Assembly: GCA_029339195.1 (NCBI GenBank)
Contig: JAPTJF010000207.1
Coordinates: 38,208-102,207, forward strand
Length of the DNA stretch: 64,000 nucleotides
Direction: 5' to 3'
Source of the DNA: Micractinium sp. NFX-FRZ
Lineage: Eukaryota; Chlorophyta; Trebouxiophyceae; Chlorellales; Chlorellaceae
The notes beneath the pieces were generated by a model. The model was given only the letters and a program-made list of their open reading frames with translations, did not search any database and was not told where the DNA came from. Below are positions 23,590 to 34,016 of the stretch, in pieces (positions within the stretch are counted from its first letter, which is position 1; each line of letters starts with the position of its first letter). A program made the position numbers and the translations under genes.

Positions 23590-26500
23590 ATGCAGCACGA
23601 CGAGGTGGGTGGGCAGAGTTGCCGGCGGGCAAGTGCGCATGCCGCAATGCTGGCGCTGGCAGCTCACGACGTTTCTCTTTTTCTGCCGCTTGCAGGTCAT
23701 CTGGCAGGTGATTATGCACGGCCACTGCAGCTTCAGGGCCAAGACAAAGACGCAGAACTTCTGCCGCAACGAGTACAACGTCACAGGTGGGCGGCAGCGG
23801 CGGCGCTGGCGGCAGCGGCGGCGCTGGCGGCAGGCAGTCCGGCAGTCTGTTCAGCTCTGGCTGTCCTGCCGTGTGTCACAGGCATCACATTGCATGCAGC
23901 ACTGCTGCCAGTGTGGAAGCCCAGCCCAGGCGGATGCAGGCATCTTGGCAGCGTCCGGTGCTGCCGTTGAGGCAGGCAAGCAGGCAAGGCGCAGTTTGCC
24001 CCACCACGGCCCCTCGCCCCCATTGCCATTGTGCAGGCCTGTGCAACCGCAGCAGCTGCCCGCTGGCCAACAGTCGGTATGCGACCATTCGCGAGGAGGC
24101 GGGGCGGTGCTACCTATACATGAAGGTAGCTGTGGGCGGGTTGCTGCGCTCTGTGTTCCGTCAAACGAAGCGTGCTGCCTCGTGTTTTGAGTAGCGGCAG
24201 CGCGGATGGCGGACTGGGCAGGCAATGCGGCATAGCAGTGGGTCGCAGGCTTGCTCCAGCTGCAAGCCCAGCTGACTTACCCGCCGGCCTGCTCACCGCG
24301 CTGTGCTGCCCCTGCCGCTTGGGTGCAGACCATTGAGCGTGCGCACACCCCCAAGAACATGTGGCAGAAGATCCGGCTGAAGCGGCAGTATGTCAAGGTG
24401 GGGTGGGCAGCGGGGGCGCAGCAGCACACAGGGCGGGGGCCAGCACAGGTGGCGGGAGGTGGCGGGCACAGCGCACCAGCGGGGGGCACATGTTGGCTGG
24501 AGCAGCAGCGTGGTAGCGCCATGGGGGGGCAGTATGCGTGGTAGCGCCATGGGGGGGCAGTACGCTGAGCTGAGGGGGATGCTGTCCACAGCAGCGCATA
24601 CGGAGGGAAGGCGGTGTGCTTGGGCGGCAGACAAGCTGACTGGCAGGGCGTTGGGCCGAGGGTCCAGGGCTCTGGGAGTGGGGGTGCCACTGGGTTGGGA
24701 GGCAAGGGGGGCCAGTCCACGCCACCTTGTTGCAGCCCGCTCGGCAGAGCCCCCGCTGCTGCCCCACTGCCGCTGGCATCGCGCCACCTAAGCCATCCAT
24801 CCTTCACTCTCCTGAATCCTTTCAACCAACCATGCATTCATGCATGCATACAATTAGTCACTCGCTCCTTCACCCGGCATGCGATCGTTGATTCATGCAA
24901 TCATGCATTCATTCCTCTGCAGGCCCTGGAGCAGCTGGACGAGCACCTGGCCTACTGGCCCAAGTTTTTGGTACACAAGAACAAGCAGCGGCTCACCAAG
25001 ATCACGCAGTACCTGATGCGCATGCGCAAGCTGCAGCTCAAAGTGCGGCCCAAGCTGGTCACCATGCCGGCACGGTGAGCAGGGCGGCAGGGCGGTGGGT
25101 GATGGGTAGGGACAGCGCTGCGGGCGGGCGGGCAGGGGCGCGGGCAGTGAGCTGAAGGGGAGACGCCAAGGGGCGGTGGAAGGGGCAGTTTCATGTGGAC
25201 GGCGGTCGGCTGCCTGGGCGGCGCCCAGTGCAGGCAATAGCTTTGCTGCCGCCCCCATCCCTGCCTCGTCCTCAATCTCAAGCACATTCTAAAGCACCGC
25301 TCTCCGTTCTCGTGCAGCAAGGAGAAGCAGCTGAAGCGCAAGGAGGCCAAGGCGGAGACGGCCGCCAAGCTGGACCAGGCCATTGAGAAGGAGCTGCTGG
25401 CGCGCCTGCAGGTGCGTGTTTGCTTGCTTCACATTCTTCATATGTTTCTGGGGGTTGCGCCTGTGTTGCTCGCTGCTATTTGAAGAAAAGAAGGCGGTAC
25501 ATGGCGCGCCCGGGTGCCTCTTTGTTGCATGCGATCCATGCTTTGAGCGTCTCTGGAAGTCCAGACAGCAAGAGCCAGGGTGATGGCGGCAGACAGCTGG
25601 GCGGCTTGTGCCATCGCAGGCTGCCAGCGGCGCCGGGGTGCCTGGCCTGCCCCTCCCCCTCGGCCTCATGTTCCTCACGCTCGCCTGCGCCCCGCGCCTG
25701 GCCCCCCCCCCTCCCTGCCTGCAGAGCGGCACCTACGGCGACATTTACAACTTCCCGCAGAAGCAGTACGAGGCGGCGCTTCAGCAGGTGGGTGCGGGAT
25801 GCCCGTGCGGCTGTTACCAAGGATGATGGCGAGGCGGCGGACCCCACCAGCCCACCCTGCGATGCTTCCTTGCTGATCTCTTGCACTCTCATCGACCTGT
25901 GCAGGGGGAGGTGGAGGACAGGCCCGAGGCGGCCCCCGCCAGCACGCCCCTTGAGTTCTCTTCATGACTGCCTGCTTGTTGTCATGAACTTGTGCAGGAG
26001 GAGGTGGAGGATGAGGACCAGGAGGCGGCAGAGGCGCAGGAGGAGGAGGAGGCTGAGATTGAGGAGTATGTGGAGGGGGATGAGGAGGAGGAGGAGGAGG
26101 TGAGCGGGCACGGGGCGTCGTGCGGGGTGGTGCAGGGGTCTGGCGCGCTGGGTGCTCACGTGGGGGTATGAGAAGGGAGAGGTGCGCAAGGAGGCGGTGG
26201 GCGGTGCCTGGGGTCCGAGCTTGCTTAGGCTTTGTGCCAGCTAGAACGACGGGGCAGGACATGGCAAGCGTGGATGTGGAGGAGGGTGAGGGTGAGGGTG
26301 AGAAGGACGAACATTTTAGCTGGGGCTGGGGCAGGAGCGTCTGGGGCGTGGCAAGCGTGGCAAGCTTGGTGTACTGCCCTGGGCATTGAGTCGAGGAAGA
26401 GGCTACTGGAGAACCAACACGAGAGCGTGAGGCGCCAGGGTTTTGATGTCCCCCGCCCTTGCCTTCCGCACCCCTCCTCTGACTGCCCGCAGGATTATGA

Positions 26501-27488
26501 CGAGGAGGAGGAGGAGGAGATTGAGTACTTGGATGAGGCAGACCTAGGGTTTGACCCCAACGAGGATGGGGAGGATATGGAGGACATGAGCGGCAGCGAA
26601 GAGGACGAGGAGGGCAGCGGGGAGGGGGACACCAGCGGAGGTGAGGGGGCGGCCGGGGAGGGGTGGCAGCGCTACAGTGGGTGTGCGTGAAAGGGTGGGA
26701 AGGGTGGGGTTGTGTTTACTTGGGGGCGAGGTGTGGAGGGTGCATGGAGGGCTTGGAGCGGCAGCGAGGAGCGCAGCATGCAGGAGGGCTTGCAGTGGAG
26801 GTGTAGAGGGAGTGGACGAGAGTCAGTGACGGTGCTGCTTGAGGAGGCAGAAGGAGGGTACACATAAGGGCTGAGCGGCAGCGAGGAGGAGAGGGGTGGG
26901 AGCGGGGAGGGCACCACACTCTGCCATGGGGTGCTCATGCTTGGGTGCCGCAGTACTTCTGTTTCCCCACCAGGCTGGTCGCCCGCACCCCTTGACACCC
27001 CGTGCCTGCTACGCCCGCTGTGCAGAGGATGATGACGAGTTCAATGACAGCGACCTAGAGGCTCCCGGGCCCGGCAGCAGGGCCGCCGGGGCTGGAGGAG
27101 CGGCAGCAGCAGCAGCAGCGCGCGGCGGCGGCGGCGAGGAGCCGGCGGCGGCGGCGGCAGCAGCAGGGCGCGGCAGCAAGCGGAAAGGCAGCGCGGCAGC
27201 GCCCGCGGCGGCGGCGGCGGCAAAGGGCGGCAAGGCGGCACCCAAGCGGCGGCGCGGACGGTGCGTGGTTGTTTTCCCTCGCGCCTGCCCACCTGCCGGC
27301 GTGCTTGCCTGGGGCAGGGTTGAGATGAGTATGAGGAGAGTACAAGCGCCTGCGACACCCTTCCTTCCCAGTGTGTGTGCAAGCTTGTCACTTCTTCTGT
27401 TCTCCTGTCTGTGCTGCCCTTGCCCTGCAGGGTGGAGATTGAGTATGAGGAGGAGCATGAGGACCTGCGGCAGCGCACCCGCAGGTAG
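23590..27488 (+). CDS. MAK16: MAK16, 60S ribosome biogenesis factor
   Basis: Eleven exons: 23590-23604, 23696-23786, 24037-24125, 24329-24397, 24923-25074, 25318-25411, 25725-25787, 25998-26099, 26493-26640, 27026-27260, 27431-27488 (371 aa). The N-terminus is highly conserved: [85 protein letters not shown] and [20 protein letters not shown]. The four Cys of the small zinc-binding site are Cys17, Cys26, Cys35 and Cys40 by count. A helical segment and [15 protein letters not shown] follow, then long acidic runs (Glu/Asp) and a basic KRKG...PKRRRGR nuclear segment. MAK16 works in nucleolar pre-60S assembly. The very short first exon (15 nt) is conserved in position with the first MQHDE residues. 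The poly(A) signal is at 27721. Confidence 0.95.
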
Positions 27489-27720
27489 CAACAGCACAGG
27501 TACCATCAACAGAACAGGTACCAGGGCAGGCACCATGAGCAGGCACCATCGGCAGCCCCAGGACCGGACCTGACAAAACAACCACAAGCAGCTCAAAGGC
27601 AGCGTTGGCCAGCCTGTGGCACGGCTGCGCATGTGGCAGCAGACATGCTGTTCCTGCTGCTTGCTGCCACCTGCTTCTGTCCAACTGCTGACGTGTCTGC
27701 TCGCATCCCGCTGACTGGTT

Positions 27721-27725
27721 TGTAA
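27721..27725 (+). promoter_or_regulatory. TGTAA poly(A) signal of MAK16
   Basis: TGTAA (in TTTGTAACATAG) lies 233 nt after the MAK16 stop. Confidence 0.55.
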
Positions 27726-27797
27726 CATAGAATGCCTGGTTGTGGCTGGAACATGCGTCAGCAAGCAACACAAAAGGGTGGTGTAAATGCAGTACAC

Positions 27798-27799
<2 letters not shown>

Positions 27800-27833
<34 letters not shown>
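27800..27833. repeat. (GT)n microsatellite
   Basis: About 16 GT units in the 3' intergenic region between MAK16 and the convergent AlgH-domain gene. Confidence 0.95.
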
Positions 27834-27834
<1 letters not shown>

Positions 27835-28376
27835 CGGGAAAAGGGAGCGAGCGAGGAACTGGGTAACAGCTGAAGTGGGAAGCTGAGAAGCAGCGGCAGA
27901 CAAAATGCAGCGGGGAAGCTGCGGGGGGGAAGCGAGGGGAAAACGCCGGTACAGGCAACCCACCGGCCAAGCAGCGGGCGGGGCGCTTGCCAGTGCACGC
28001 AAAGTCAAACAGTCAACGGTTGCCTGGGTGCGGCCACGGCACGGTTAACAACCAGGAAGCCAGGAGCAGGACAGGCTGGGGCCAGGGGCAATGCTGGTCT
28101 GCCCGGAATCAAGAGCCTAGGCTAAGCGGTGCTGTGGACCTCACTCAGGTTGGGTGCTGGTCCTGCTGCCAAGGTGGTACAACGAGAGGTGGCGCCCCCA
28201 CACTCCCAGCGCCCAGCCGGGAGCTGCCCAGCGCTGGTGTCAGGTAAGGGCTACCAGCTGTGTGCTGGCAGGAGGCCCCTTGCACCTCCAGCCCAGCCGG
28301 GAGCTGCGCCATTGTGATGTTGCCATCAGGTGAGGTGCTACCAGCTGGTTGTATGCTGGCAGGAGGGCGGCCTCCC
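27834..28376. other. Convergent intergenic region downstream of MAK16
   Basis: This contains the 3' UTR of the - strand AlgH-domain gene. Two similar blocks (CAGCCGGGAGCTG...CAGGTGAGG/CAGGTAAGG, near 28210-28250 and 28290-28345) form an imperfect direct repeat. No exon seen. Confidence 0.45.
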
Positions 28377-30406
28377 TCACACCTCCAGCTCAGCCAGGTC
28401 CTCCCACACAGCCTTGGGCACATGCGCCAGGCTGGCAAACTCGGGGCCCAGGGCACTGCAGGGCCAGGGGGCAGGTGGGCGAAGCAGGTAGGGTGGGGTG
28501 AGGCGGGGTGCAGGGCGGCGAGAGGAGGCAGCAGGGGCAGGCGGGCAGGGGGGGCGAGGCGGGGTGAAGGGGGGCAACCAGGGCAGGCGGGGAAGTGGGC
28601 GAGGCGAGGGGAGGCAGCGGAAAGGTGAGCGAGGCGAGGTGAGGTGGTTGCAGGCGGGGCGCGGCAGGGTGCAAGCCAGGTGGCTGGCACGCCACTCGCT
28701 CGGTTGCACGCACCCGAGGCATTTGGCCCACATGCGCGTCTCGTAATCCAGAACCGCATCTGCCACACCGCTGGCAGCCTTGCTGCTGGAGGAGCCGGAG
28801 GGCAGCAGCTCGTCGTCACTGCTGCTGCAGCCCTCCGGAGGATGAAAGAGGTCCAGAAAGGAGGGAGACGCGCTGCGGGGTGGGGGCGTGGGAGGCGCAG
28901 GGCGGGTGAGCAGCAGGCATGCTCCAATTTGCAGCAGGCAGCGCGTGTTGACGACGGCGCTGCACACCGGGCCAGCACTGGGGCACGCTGGCAGCAACCA
29001 GGGGACACACAGGAAGCCCCTGCGCCGTTGTGACGCCTCGCCCACCCACTCACTGACATATCTGTGAGCACACATCTCATGCACATCCCAGGTGCCACAA
29101 CCCCAGCTGGCCCCGGGGGGCCAGCCGCCGTCCGCCACTCCCAGCATACATGCGCGAGCAGAGCGTATGCCTAAATACTGGTCCACCTGACGATAAGGTA
29201 TTGCAAAGGAGGTGCTACACTTGGTGCGCACCTGGCGACCGCCCAGGTGCCGCGCGCAACCTCAGCCTCCAGCTGGAAGGGGGACCACAGGCTGCTGCCC
29301 ATGCAGATGCGCACATCATCCGGCTCCAGCGCCAACTCCTCAAACAACTCCTGAAGAAGAGGGCAGCGGGCAGGGGGCAGCATGGGGCACTCAGCAGGGC
29401 GTGGCAGGTGAAGGCGGCGGTGGGATGCGCGGGCAGCGGCCGACACGAGAGGCGCTGGAGGCAGGTCAGCTCACGTGCTCGTCTGCAGCACGCTGGGCCC
29501 GCCCACCTGCGCCAGGTCAGCATCCTCCAATGTACCGCCCCACCCGTTCAGCCCCTCCCACGACAAACAACCCTCCACGCATGCTGTGCGCCAGCACCCA
29601 CTGGCCCCCCATCCGCCATTCAGCCCCTCCCACGACAAACAACCCTTGCCGCATGCCGTGCGCCAGCACCCAGCAGCACCCCTTCCGGCGGCCGGCCCAC
29701 CTGCGCCTTTTCCAGGTCAGCACCCACCACCAGGCCGCCCTCCAGCCGTGCATCATCCCCCGCCTCGCTGGCAGACTCGGCCGCACGGGCAGCCGCGGCA
29801 CGGGCGGCCTCATCCGGGGCGTCTGCCGGGTCCAGGCCCCAGGGAGGCAGCACAAGCTGGCCTCCCAGGCGCGGCCTGCAGCGTGCGGCACAGCGGGGGG
29901 TGCGTTATGGAGAGGTGGGAATGGTGTGCATGACAGTCGGGCCGCACAGCACAGCGTCGTGCCAGACAATAGGAGTCTGAAACGGGGGTTGTGCGCCGGT
30001 GCGGCAGGTGGCGCAGGGCGGGGCAGGCTGTGCGGCGCAGGCACGCCGCGCCCAAGCTCTCGTGTGGCCTGGCTCCTCCTCGCCCGGAAGGCACGCCTGC
30101 AGTGCAGCCTAGGGCAGTGCAGCACGCTGGCAATGCGGCAGGCAGGCGGGAGCATGGGAAGCAGGCAGCACGCACCTCTGGTGCAGCACCTGCACGCCTG
30201 GCACAGGGCCGCCCCGGAAGAGCGGGCTTTCCTGGAACACGCCCATCAGCTCTGTCACTGTGGGGCTGCCGCTGCCGCTCCCACTGCCGCCGCTGCTGCT
30301 GCCGCCACCGCTGCCCGCCTCTGCCGCGGCGCCGCGCTGCCCAGATGCCCTGCCGGTGCCAAACAGGCTGCTGGCGGAGCCAGCGGCGTGCAGGCTGCCC
30401 CGCCGC

Positions 30407-30439
<33 letters not shown>

Positions 30440-33400
30440 GCCCAAGCTGCCGCGGGAGACGCCTCTGCCTCTGCCAGCAGCTCCTCCACCCGCTGCATCA
30501 TCTGCTGCCCCTTGCTGGCGGCGACCATGCCGCCACCACCGCCATTGCCGCTGCCACCACCACCGCTGCTGCTGCTGCTGCTGGCACTGCTAGCACTGCC
30601 GGCGCCGCCGCCGGCAGGCGCGTCTGCCGCAGGCGCCGCAGGCGCCGCCGCCGCCGCCGGACCAGCGCCGCTTTCTGTTGCAAGCAGCTGCCGCTCTAGT
30701 GCCAGCTTCGCCTGGTGGGCCAGCAGCAGTCTGTCCTTGGGTGTGAGGCAGCGCGTGACCAGCTCTGCCACTGCAGAGGGGTCGTCGTCCTGCAGGGTGT
30801 CGGCCCCATCCTGAGAGTACTCGTCATCTGCGGGGCAGGTGGGTGGGCGGGCAGGCGGGCGTGGCACGGCGAGGTCAGGTGGGCAGGCAGGCGGGCAGGC
30901 GGGCAGGTGTGTGCGCAGGCAGGCAAGCCGCAGCATGGCAAGCTTACAGTCTTGGACAACAGGCGCAGCGGTGTGGCACGGCCTGCAAGCCGCGGTCCCT
31001 GGCATTCATCGGCACCCCATGGGAACACAGGGGTTTCCAGTGCATTCCGACACCAGCCTAATCACACACACTTATTGAAGGGCAGGTGCTCACCCGAGAG
31101 GCCCCCCGGCATGTGGTGGCTCCACAGGTTGCCCTGAGGGTCGACCATCACAATGGAGCCGCCCCCCACGCGCTGCAGCATGTCACGCAGCGCCTCTGAC
31201 ACCCCGGGGGCCGCGTCCTCTGCGGCACAGGGGGCGGGCAGGCAGGGGCCACGGGGGGGTGGTTCGGGCAGGCAGGCGGGCAGGGGCCAGGGGTTGAAGG
31301 GGTAGGCAGGCTGAGGGGCAGGGGCCAGGAGGGCGGGGGCAGGCTGTCTGAGGGGCACGACGCGGCGCCGAGGGCAAATGCTGGAGGTTGGCAGCGACGC
31401 TGTGCTCCCGCTGCTCCTGTTGGCACGCAAAAAAAGGTCGGCAGGCAGCACCGGTGCTGCATTCGAGTACCAGAGCAGGCAGGCAGGCAGGCAGCGACCC
31501 GTCAGCGCGTCCCGCCCCCGCCCTGCCCACCTGGCGACATGGCCCACTCGTCTCCCTGCAGGTCGGCGCCGTTGTCGCGCAGCGCTGTCCCCAGCCCCGC
31601 CATAAGCGAGTTGAACACGAGCGCTGGGTTGGGCCCCTCACCGTCGCTGTCGCTGTCGCTCTCTGACGACTCGGTCGCGCCCCCCTGCGCCCCAATCGTG
31701 TTCCACAGACCGCCATCCTCGCCATCCTCCTCGCTGCAGCTATCTGCCTCTTCATGATAAGAGCTGGGCTCCAGCCAGTTCCCATACTCGTCGTGCTCTG
31801 GCGGGGCCTCTGCTGCAGCCGCCGCCGCCGCCGCCGCGAGGCCGTGCGGGTCCTGCTTCCAGGCCAGGAAATCAACCATCTGCTGCAGCTGCTCCGCTGG
31901 GATGTCGCTGGCATCGGCTGCCGGAGCCGCCGCCAGGCCAGCACCTACCCCAGGGCCGCCGCGGCGCACCTGCCACGCGCCCGGCGGCCCGCTGCCAAAC
32001 AGCATGCCGCCGCCGCCTCCGCTGCCAGGGCCGCCTGCGGCGGCGCCTGCGGCGCCTGGGCCGCCGCTGCCGCTGCCTAGCTGGCGCAGCCGGTCGTGCA
32101 GGTGGCGCAGGCTGCTGCCCAGCGGTTTGTTGAGGACTAAGCCGCTGGCGCCGCTGGCGCCATGCTGGCACAGCAGGACGACCGAGCGGTTGAACATGTT
32201 GCCGGCCAGGCAGGGGTGCGCCACCAGCACGACCCCCCTGCCCAGCGCCGGCGCCAGCTGGATGCCACACCTCGCCGCACCTCCCGCAGCCTCGCTGGCG
32301 TCACTGCTGGTGCTGATGCCACCTATGCTGTCCGCCGCCCCTCCTTCCGCTTGCTCTCGCTGCCGCCGCCGCTGCCGCTCCTCATCTTCCTGCCCCGCCG
32401 CTGCCGCTGCCGCCTCTGCCAGCGCCTGCTCTGCGCCCGGCCCTCCAACAGAAGCACCCGCTGCGGCGGGCAGCATGTGGTGCTTCCGGGCAATGGCCAG
32501 CAGCCCTGACAGGTACCGCAGCCCATCAAATGCGCTCTCCGAAGCAGCACCCGCGGGCTGCACGCGGGGTGGCCAGGGGTGACATGGGAGGAGGCAGAGG
32601 GTATGGGTCAGCTAGGGAAGCAGCTATGAACAGCAGGCAGCCAGCCAGCCAGCCAGGCACACCTCATAGACGCTGCTTTTCCAGGCCATGCGGGCCAGCA
32701 TTTGCATGGCACTGCCCTGCCCTGTTCAACCATGCGGCACCTCACCGGGTGGCGGAAGGCCGAGCGCACAGAGTCCAGCACCCGCGGCGCATGCTGGGCG
32801 CCACCTGCCGGCGGCCACTGCAGGGGCAGACGTTTACAAGGGCAGCTCAGGTGCCACTGCAGGGCGCTTGGCCATCTGCTGCCCCCTGCAATCTGAGGTC
32901 CTGGCACTGTGTAACCTGTGCCTCCCGCCGGCGACTCCATGTCTCACATAGTACTGCTCACATAGTATTGCTGCACTGGGCCGCCCAGGAAGCGCGCAAC
33001 CAGGGTGTCCAGTGGCTCGGGCAGCGGCGGGCCATGGTTGCGGCAGATGAGGGCCTGCAAGGGGGGATGACCACAGAGAGATTGGTGTGTGCCCAAGAGT
33101 AGAAATGCAGCATGTAGGGCACAATTGCTGTGTTCCACAGCTGTAACTTGGGACACGGCCAGGGATGAAAGCAGCGGCGGGCGGCGCGGCAGCAGTGCTG
33201 GCGGAGGCTGCAGAGAGAGCAGCGGGATGCTGGCACGTTGCCAGAACATGCCTTGAGCGCAGGGTTGGCGTCGAATGTCTTGGCCAGCCGCAGCAGCGAC
33301 CTGCACAGAGCAAAAGATGACACTCACTGGTGGAGCAAGGCAGCAGCGCGCGCTCAGGCGGCAGTGGCGGCGGCGGCAGGCACAGAGGGGGCACCGAGCA

Positions 33401-33799
33401 GGGGCACACTGGCAGCAGCCTCGTGTAATTAAGATTTCACTGGTGACCGCTAGGTAGCCCAGGGAGCGGTGAGCACAGGCCGTAGCACAATTTGCCACCA
33501 TCCTGCCCCGCTTTCCCCTACCTGTACAGAGTTATCTGCACGCGATCCATACTTGTTTGAGCGCCGCTGCAGGCCCTCAAGGACAGCACAAGCTTGGGGT
33601 CTGCCCGTAGCCCAGGCCCCCAGCCCTCTGCTGCGCCCAAGCAAGAGCGGAACAAATCTAACAAACGTGCCGCCGATTGGAGCAAAAGTGGATGGCATTC
33701 CTGTGCTGTCGGTGGTAGCAGCCAAGTCTTGCCAAGCTGGCCTTGACAGGTCGGTGCCTTGTTTCTCGTCTTGCATGAACATCCCACATTGCATGACAT
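28377..33799 (-). CDS. LYR-motif plus AlgH/YqgE (DUF179) domain protein
   Basis: Thirteen exons in reading order: 33799-33522, 33300-33252, 33054-32962, 32817-32746, 32716-32663, 32557-31531, 31219-31094, 30827-30176, 29875-29701, 29350-29232, 29106-29050, 28872-28714, 28455-28377 (979 aa). Residues 88-107 carry an LYR-type start, ITLYRSLLRLAKTFDANPAL. The AlgH/YqgE (UPF0301) domain begins near residue 281 with ALGRGVVLVAHPCLAGNMF, NRSVVLLCQ and GLVLNKPLG. It resumes near residue 770 with FRGGPVPGVQVLHQR, then LEGGLVVGADLEKAQ, PDDVRICMGSSLW and SPFQLEAEVARGTWAV. Between these lie about 440 residues of acidic, Ser/Gly- and Gln-rich low complexity. AlgH function is unclear even in bacteria. Exon 2 ends in a GC donor (AAG|GCATGT). 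The exon 4/5 junction is uncertain (see findings). The N-terminal 87 residues may be an organelle transit peptide. Confidence 0.75.
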
Positions 33800-34016
33800 T
33801 TTGTAATATCTGGGAAAGTGCCGGGCACCCCTAGCGCAATCTCAACGCGCGCGATTGTCGCTCCCGGCTGCGCCCTGCTCCCGGCAGCCTCCCCCGCCTC
33901 CTGGAGCTGAAAGCAGGCTATCGGCATCGACAGCGGCCCAGTACGGGCCGGTCAACGCCGGTCAGTGGCCTGACAGCAGCGGCAGCGCCGACAGCGGCGG
34001 CGCCGGCGGCAGGGCC
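33800..34016. promoter_or_regulatory. Short bidirectional promoter region, AlgH-domain gene / amino-acid transporter
   Basis: Only 217 nt separate the two divergent start codons, so 5' UTRs and promoters must overlap closely. No TATA box stands out. The half nearest the transporter is Gly/Ala-codon-like and GC-rich. Confidence 0.5.

Noticed and set aside
31370..31420. Possible extra exon of the AlgH gene reading QEQREHSVAANLQHLP
   Set aside because: It follows an AACAG acceptor but breaks phase. The join 31531 to 31219 already keeps phase and needs no extra exon.
28377..33799. Bacterial contamination, because AlgH/YqgE is a bacterial family
   Set aside because: The gene has many phase-consistent introns and local composition. 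DUF179 proteins are also known in plants and algae.
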